Assembly: GCA_028564925.1 (NCBI GenBank)
Contig: CM053026.1
Span: 130,329,150-130,393,149, forward strand
DNA from: Lithobates sylvaticus
Taxonomy: Eukaryota; Chordata; Amphibia; Anura; Ranidae
DNA length: 64,000 nt
Reading direction: 5' to 3'
Shown: in pieces, positions 57,971 through 64,000 of the stretch
How the letters are laid out: each line of letters begins with the position of its first letter
Position numbering within the stretch: the stretch's first letter is position 1
The notes under the pieces: model-generated
Told to the model about the DNA's origin: nothing
The model's input: only the letters and a program-made list of their open reading frames with translations
Database searches by the model: none
Translations under genes and position numbers: made by a program

Positions 57971-58884
57971 GACTCAGAATCCAGAAATGTCAGTGCAGCA
58001 CTGGATGAAAGATGCAAGGGTCTGTCAGGAGTCCAGAAACTCATTGACCTTTTATACACACACACTAATTACAAGCAAACAGATCTCACAGGTGAGGGTG
58101 GTTACCTTTAATAGTCATTTAAACCCCTTTGTGTCAACTTGTGTGCATGTTATCAGGTATGTAAACTTTTGATCAGGGTAATTTGGGTAGTTTCTGTTAT
58201 CATTATGATATAAAAAGAGTAAACACAGTTGATTGATAATAAATGGCTTCAGCCAAACACTAACCAAGAGTGAAAGAAAAGTTTTTGTGTTATCATTCAT
58301 ATTCTCTGAAAATTTTTCAAAAAATCATAAATTCTGCCAGGGTATGTAAATTTATGAGCACAACTGTACATTCATAATGTTACTAATTTTGTTTTGAGCG
58401 AGCGCCCCCCCCCCCAGCAATACCAGGGGGGGTGCTTTGGGGCAGGGGGGGGCTCAGCCAATTCCTTTATTAAAAAATAAAAAACAATGTCCCCTGATGT
58501 AGCTTTATCACATGCCACCCACCACACCTCTGGACCTGTAAAAAGTAAAAAAAACAACCCTGACCGCATCAAACTCTCACCCATCTGACATTTCTTAAAT
58601 AGCTAAGGGGCAGAGTCACTCGATGATGTCAACAGGTGACCCCACCCCCTTGTGATTTCACCAACAAAGGCATGTTGGGTCGATGTTGTCACAAGGGGCG
58701 GGATCTCCAGGGGACGTCACCAGGTGGCCCCATCCCTTACCTATTTAAGAACCGTCACACAGCGAAGTAGGCATTAGGTGGTCAGCCTTTGTCACAGGCA
58801 GAGCTTTTTTTTTTTCTTTTGGGTCCAGTGTTACAGCAGGCATCATGATTGACAATGAATCTACAAACCCGGGGACATTATTTT

Positions 58885-59175
58885 TTTATTTAATAAAGGA
58901 TTTGTCAAAAAACGTCTACTGTTTTTCTTTATTTTTGACACTTCTTTGGTGATTGAGTAGGGGTGCAATGTACCCCGTACTCATTTACATGGGGGCGGGA
59001 TCTGGGGGCCCCCTTGTTAAAGGGGGCTTCCAGATTCTGACAAGCCCCCTGCCCGCAGACCCCCACAACCACTGCCTAGGGTTGTGGGGAAGAGACCCTT
59101 GTCCTCATCAACATGGGGACATGGTGCTTTGGGGTGAGGGGGCATGTGGCCTGGTTTGGCTCGGGGGGGCACCAT
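58885..59175. repeat. GC-rich dispersed repeat, copy 2
   Basis: TTAATAAAGGATTTGTC, GTAGGGGTGCAATGTACCCC, CCCCCTTGTTAAAGGGGGCT and CCGCAGACCCCCACAACCAC follow the order of the 54430-54930 copy. Confidence 0.8.
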
Positions 59176-59540
59176 ATTGCCAGTATTGTTTTGTTTACAT
59201 TTCAGCTGTCAGTGGGGAAGCCCGCTGACAGCTGATGAGTTATCTGTTGTTAAGGACGTGGCTGCTACCCGGCCCACTGCTTAACAACCAGCTATTTTTC
59301 AGACAGAATTTGAATCAGTCGATCATTTTTTCGACCAATCCCAATTCGAAATTGTTCTGAAAATTTGAAATTTGTTAGAAAATGAATACACAAAACAAAT
59401 TTTAAAGAATGTCATTGAAATGCATTACTATTCATTACTATTTCATTCAGGGATTGGGATACATCCCAATCTCCGAATAACCAAAAATTTGCCCAAATTT
59501 GTATTCGGACCAAAACTAATTGCACATGTCTACTAATTAG

Positions 59541-61809
59541 TAGTTGGTCAAGTCAAACCTCCGGAGGCAGTGGGAAGTAATACATTCAGCTTCAGTAGTA
59601 CTACTGCAGCTAAATTTGGCTTGCTTCCCCTCAGGCTTGTTGTTAGGAAGCTGGCAGCTGATGGCATTCTAACAACTATGACTCATTCCTGCCCAGACAA
59701 ATTACCTATAGGCTGGGTATGGGGGAGGTGGGGGGGTGGTATCTGGCCCCTTATTGTTAAAGAGAGCCTCCAGATGATGATAAGCTCCACATGCAGCTTC
59801 CCACAAACACCCAGGGTTGTGAATAAGAGGCCCATGGCCTCATATATCATGAAGACAATGTGCATGGCAAGGTACCCCCTGTACAGGCATGTAGCCCAAT
59901 ATTTATATGATTCAGGTGGTCAGGTCAAGTTCATGCACGCCCTTTCCTGGCCTGCCAGGCTACATGCTTGGGTAAGGGTCTGGTATATATTGTTTTTCTT
60001 TTTTTGTGCAGGGATTGCCTCCTTTAAATACATGCAAGACTCAAATGGACCCCAAACTACTTTTTTTGTTCAATTATATGGCATGTCCTTATATGGTCAA
60101 TGACATCACTGGGTGCTCAATCCGCCTTATGACATCATTGAACCAATATGGATGTGTCCATGTATGATCAATGGTGTCACCAGGTGATCCCATCCCTTAC
60201 TGTATTTTAGAGGTGGGGAAAGCAGCATGTCAGTCAGTGGGAGCTAAGGAATGGAGCTGTCATGTTGGCGGACAGCAATTTTTTTTTTTGCGGGCGGGCA
60301 GTGGCTGTCAATTATCATGATTGACAATGGATTTACAACAGGGTGTTTTTTTTTTTTACCTTTTAAAATAAATAAATGTCAAAAGTTTTAGTGTATTCAT
60401 TTTTAGGGCACATTCTATTTCTTTGGTGAATGAGTAATGGTACTATGTACTCGTTTGCTGGGGAGCAAAGTATGCACCCATGTTGAGTGCTTGTGGCCTG
60501 GTATGGTTCTGGAGGGAGCTACACGCTCATCTGCCCTCCTCTCCTGGCCTCCTTGGCTGCATGCACGGATAAGGCTCTGGTATGGATTTTGGGGACCTCA
60601 CGCCATTTTCTTTTCTTTTCGACATTAGGGCTCCCCCAAAATCCATACCAGACCCAAAGAGCCTAGTAAGAATGGTCAGGGGGACCTGATTTATAGTAAA
60701 CCTGTCACAAATATGGACAAATCACACTGAGCATATGAAAACAATAAGTGAAAACAATATACATAGGCAGGGGTTACTTACATTTCACAATAACAAGCAG
60801 ATTTAAAAAGCTGATGCCACAAGCACGTTTTAACTTTTCCTGTAAAACTTGAGCTTATTCCACCTCCCACCATCTTTATTTGGGTCCTAAAATGTGAGCA
60901 GTTATCCTCACTGTCGTTATCCTTACTGACAAATAGGGAGGTTCAGACGCTTTGTAGGTGGTGCCAATATGGAACTTTAAATGCATAGTATAGATGTACC
61001 TAGACATTCTGTGGCTGGCCTTTAGATCTCAATCCACTGATCTTTGACATAGCTTTTCAATGAGAGTAATCTCTTTATGTATTTATGTATTTGTTTTTCA
61101 TACACCAGCTTAGTGACATGTTTACCATAAAAGGAAAGTAAAGATAGCATATAGCTTTAAAAGGCTTTTTTTAACTCAAGTTAAAAATAAAAAAAAACTT
61201 TATTGATGGATTCAATCAAATGATTTGTCTTTACGTGGAAGGAATTGCTCTTGAATTTGTTTTCTTTAAAAGTTTATCCATAGGAAAAGCCATCAGTTCA
61301 TTATACTGACATGCTGCCGAATATTCTAATCTACTTTGTTCCATTAACTAACAGAGTTGGATGTTGCTCAAGGTTCCTAAGTCTGCAGGGCTTTGGTAAA
61401 GGATTCTTTCCAGAAGTAAAATTAAAGTAAATCCAAATCATTTTCTTCAGCTCTGTGACTTGTTTCAGGCTTCTTATAGATTTGTGCTTTTGCATAGATT
61501 CGTTAAGAATACTTCTTGCATATTTGTAGATTTTTGAAAACCATGAACCATAAAACACGTTACCATACAGCTTACATTCTCCTGTACTAATTCTGGGATA
61601 TGTATATGCATAAATCCCAGTTTGGATGAGGTCAAATATAAAAAAAAAATATTATTGTTGGAAGAAGAACCTTGGAAATAAGTATATATATATATATATA
61701 TATATACTTGCTTAGGGAATTTTTACTTTAAGAACATTTTCCTGAGCATAATAATATAAATGAGTGACCTATCCTTAATTAAACATCAATAAAATAACAA
61801 TATCACTTG
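59541..61809. other. Decayed repeat copies and unassigned sequence
   Basis: 59705-60000 and 60340-60670 carry further, more diverged pieces of the GC-rich repeat (CCTCCAGATGATGATAAGC, GGGTCTGGTATATATTG; GAGTAATGGTACTATGTACT, CTCTGGTATGGATTTTGGGG). The frame 59570-60103 runs through this repeat and is not a gene. A (TA)12 tract lies at 61683-61706. The rest is unassigned. Confidence 0.5.
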
Positions 61810-62899
61810 CCTATATATCAAGAAAATCACTAAGGGAGCTAGGGAGGAGGTGGAATCCTTATGGGTTGAGCTCTGAAGGGATGAAGCTAAGGGAAAAATA
61901 ATACTGGGAGTATGCTATAGGCCCCCTAACCTGAGGGAGGAAGGGGAGACAGATCTCCTATCACAATTTGGATTAACAGCAAGAATGGGAAGTGTTATCA
62001 TAATGGGGGATTTTAATTATCCAGATATAGACTGGGCGGAGGGAACCACGCATTCATCTAAGGCTCGCCAGTACCTAAATGTCTTGTAGGGTCAGATAGT
62101 AGATGCACCAACTAGAAATAAAGCGTTACTGGATCTACTGATTAACAACAATACAGACTTGATCACGGATGAGGAAATATGGGGCAATTTAAGTAACAGT
62201 CATCACAAGTCAATTGGCTTCAGTATAAATCACACAAATAGGAAACAAGGGAAATACAAAGACACTGAATTTAAAAAGAGCCAACTTCCCTAAACTACAA
62301 ACCTAAAAAATTGGGATAAAATCTTAGGAACAAAGAACACGGAGGAGACATGGGTTCGCTTTAAGAGCATATTAAAAGGGTGCATTAGCCAATGCATACC
62401 ATTGGGTAATAAATTTAAAAGAGCGAACAAAAGTCCTGGATGGCTTAACTAATGTAAAAATACATATACTGTAAAAGCAAAGGAAAGGGCCTTCAAAAAA
62501 TATAAGATTGAGGGATTATCATCAGCATTGAGACTTTATAAAGAATACAACAAGAAATATAAGGGTGCAATAAGGACAGCTAAGATAGAACATGAAAGAC
62601 ACATAGCAGAGGAGAGCAAAAAAAAAAAAAAAACACAAGAAATTATTTAAGTATGTAAACAGTAAAAAAGGGAGGACAGACCATATTGGCACCATAAAAA
62701 ATAAGGAAGGACATCTGGTTACAAAGGATGGGGAGATGGCAAAGGTATTGAATTTATTCTTATCCTCAGTCTTCATGAGGGAATCAAGGGGCTTCAGTAA
62801 CCAAAACTGCAGTGTTTATCCTCATGACACATCACAGGAACCACCTCCATAGTTAACAGAAGACAGAATTAAAATTAGACTTGGGAAACTTAACATTAA
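61810..62899 (+). mobile_element. CR1-like LINE, part 1 (endonuclease to start of RT)
   Basis: Translation gives IILGVCYRPPN and then IMGDFNYPDIDW (GDFN at 62006-62017) and PTRNKALLDLLINN, the order of the apurinic-type endonuclease of CR1/L2-clade LINEs. LLINNNTDLITDEE and PGWLN follow, typical of the linker before the reverse transcriptase. There is an in-frame TAG at 62087-62089 and further breaks later, so it is a dead copy. It continues at 63861 beyond an inserted TTAA element. Confidence 0.85.
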
Positions 62900-63856
62900 C
62901 CGCTTGTCGACCAACCGCCGCAGTTGTACTGCGGCAACATGACTCGGCTGCGTTAATCGCCGTTATTTTACTTTGCCTCTTTTTTTGACCACTAGGGGCA
63001 CGCACCCGCTGCTCACCCACGGAGACGATGCGAGTGCCTGCCAGTTGCCATGACTGCCAAGCTCCCACGATCGCTCGTGACACGGCAAGAACACGGTAAA
63101 CACAGAGATCCCAGTTATCTGAGGGGAGAAGAGACTGATCGTGTGTTCATACAAAGTATGAACACCGATATATCTCTTCCCCTAGCAAGTCCCATCCCCA
63201 GTTCAGTTAGAACACAGAGAGGGAACACAGTTATCCCCTTGATCGCCCCTGGTGTTAACACCTTCACTGCCAGTGACATTTTTACAGTAATCAATCCATT
63301 TTTATAGCACTGATCGCTGTATAAATGCCAATGGTCTCAAAAATGTGTCAAAATTATCTGATGTGTCTGCCATAATGTCGCAGTCATGATAAAAATCGCT
63401 GATCGCCGCCATTACTGGAAAAAAAATATTAATAAAAAAGCTATACATCTATCCCCTATTTTGTAGACGCTATAACTTTTGCGCAAACCAATCAATATAC
63501 GCTTATTGCGATTTTATTACCAAAAATATGTGGAAGAATACATATCGGCCTAAACTGAGAAAAAAAGTGCTTTCAAAAAAAAAAAAAATGGGGATATTTT
63601 TTATAGCAAAAAGTACAAAATATTGTGTTTTTTTCAAAATTGACGCTCTTTTTCGCTCTTTTTTTGTTTATAGCCCAAAAAGTAAAAAACGCAGAGATGA
63701 TTAAATACCACCAAAAGAAAGCTCTATTTGTGGGGGAAAAAGGACGTCAATTTTGTTTGGGTACACGACCGCGTAATTGTAAGTTAAAGTGACGCAGTGC
63801 CGAATCGCAAAAAATGGCCTGGTCATTCAGCAGCCAAATCTTCCGGGGGGAAGTGG
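62900..63856. mobile_element. 957-bp TTAA element inserted in the LINE
   Basis: TTAA at 62896-62899 and 63857-63860; ends CCGCTTGTCGACC and GGGGGGAAGTGG are short imperfect inverted repeats. It carries no transposase. It is related to 37480-38259. Removing it rejoins the LINE frame (LNIN-KSS-PDGLHARVL), which proves it is an insertion. Confidence 0.88.
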
Positions 63857-63860
63857 TTAA

Positions 63861-64000
63861 TAAATCATCATGACCAGATGGCTTGCACGCGAGGGTACTT
63901 AGGGAACTCAGTCAAGTAATTGCAAGACCATTTTTCCTAAGTTTTACTGACAGTCTACTGACTGGAATGGTACCAGCTGATTGGATAAAATCTAATGTAG
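63861..64000 (+). mobile_element. CR1-like LINE, part 2 (reverse transcriptase start), runs off the window
   Basis: PDGLHARVLRELSQVIARPF and LTGMVPADWIKSNV are the first conserved block of CR1-type reverse transcriptases. The element continues past the window edge. Confidence 0.85.

Larger units (their letters stand above)
56772..58366 (-). mobile_element. Tc1-like element, 1.6 kb, near full length
   Basis: Ends CAGTTGTGCTCATAAGTTTA and AAATTTATGAGCACAACTG are flanked by TA (56770-56771 and 58367-58368). The terminal inverted repeats are about 210 bp with the sequence TCAAAAGTTTACATA / TATGTAAACTTTTGATCA at their inner ends, an IR/DR layout. It lies inside the hAT element 56726-59532. Confidence 0.95.
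56726..59532. mobile_element. hAT non-autonomous element (TAGACATG family), copy 3, split by Tc1
   Basis: Ends TAGACATGTGCAG and TTGCACATGTCTA. Flanks TTAATTGG and CTAATTAG agree at five or six of eight positions, a decayed target duplication. Without the Tc1 insert the element is about 1.2 kb and includes the GC-rich repeat 58885-59175. Confidence 0.78.

Noticed and set aside
59570-60103. 177-residue frame
   Set aside because: It runs through a diverged copy of the GC-rich dispersed repeat also found at 54430 and 58885.
1-64000. Host exons, tRNA or rRNA genes, and LTR retroelements
   Set aside because: I found no frame with host-gene homology, no cloverleaf with intact promoter boxes, and no pol-like or LTR-like structure. 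This was judged by eye only; a protein and RNA profile search could change it.

Overview
The window is AT-rich vertebrate DNA with no recognisable host gene. Nearly everything that can be identified is transposable-element sequence. The mix of elements points to an anuran amphibian, most likely a true frog (Ranidae): many short inverted-repeat elements flanked by TTAA, TTA, TA or 8-bp duplications, fish/frog-type Tc1 elements, a CR1-like LINE, and hammerhead-like motifs inside dispersed repeats. The species assignment is an inference from repeat style, not from a gene.

Layout. 1-11461: sparse unassigned DNA with an unusual element that has perfect 350-bp inverted arms and a 14-bp duplication (256-1662), a 41-bp minisatellite, a hAT MITE (3879-4457) and several small inverted-repeat elements. 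11462-24704: one 13.2-kb hAT transposon with an exact 8-bp target duplication. It carries a minus-strand BED-finger transposase gene (about 14128-17362) with only two obvious lesions. The gene lies between two satellite arrays, a 146-bp-unit array on its 3' side (12312-14030) and a 60-65-bp-unit array on its 5' side (17385-24240). The arrays make up roughly two thirds of the element. 24713-34999: non-autonomous elements, including a Harbinger-type MITE nested in a hAT element, several TTAA elements and a 185-bp-arm foldback.

35000-47200: dispersed repeats containing type I hammerhead ribozyme-like motifs (35025, 36020, 46635, and one in each arm of a 1.27-kb inverted repeat at 40101-41368), plus a second hAT MITE. 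49478-60700: TTAA elements, a truncated Tc1 element (50570-51356), large palindromes (53658-54403), a relative of the big hAT's terminus (54975-55425), and a third TAGACATG-type hAT element (56726-59532) split by a nearly full-length Tc1 element (56772-58366). 61810-64000: part of a CR1-like LINE running off the right edge, split by a 957-bp TTAA element.

The features worth most attention are the satellite-bearing hAT, the cluster of hammerhead-like motifs, and the long inverted-arm elements. Long stretches between the listed features hold nothing I can identify; they look like ordinary intergenic or intronic DNA.
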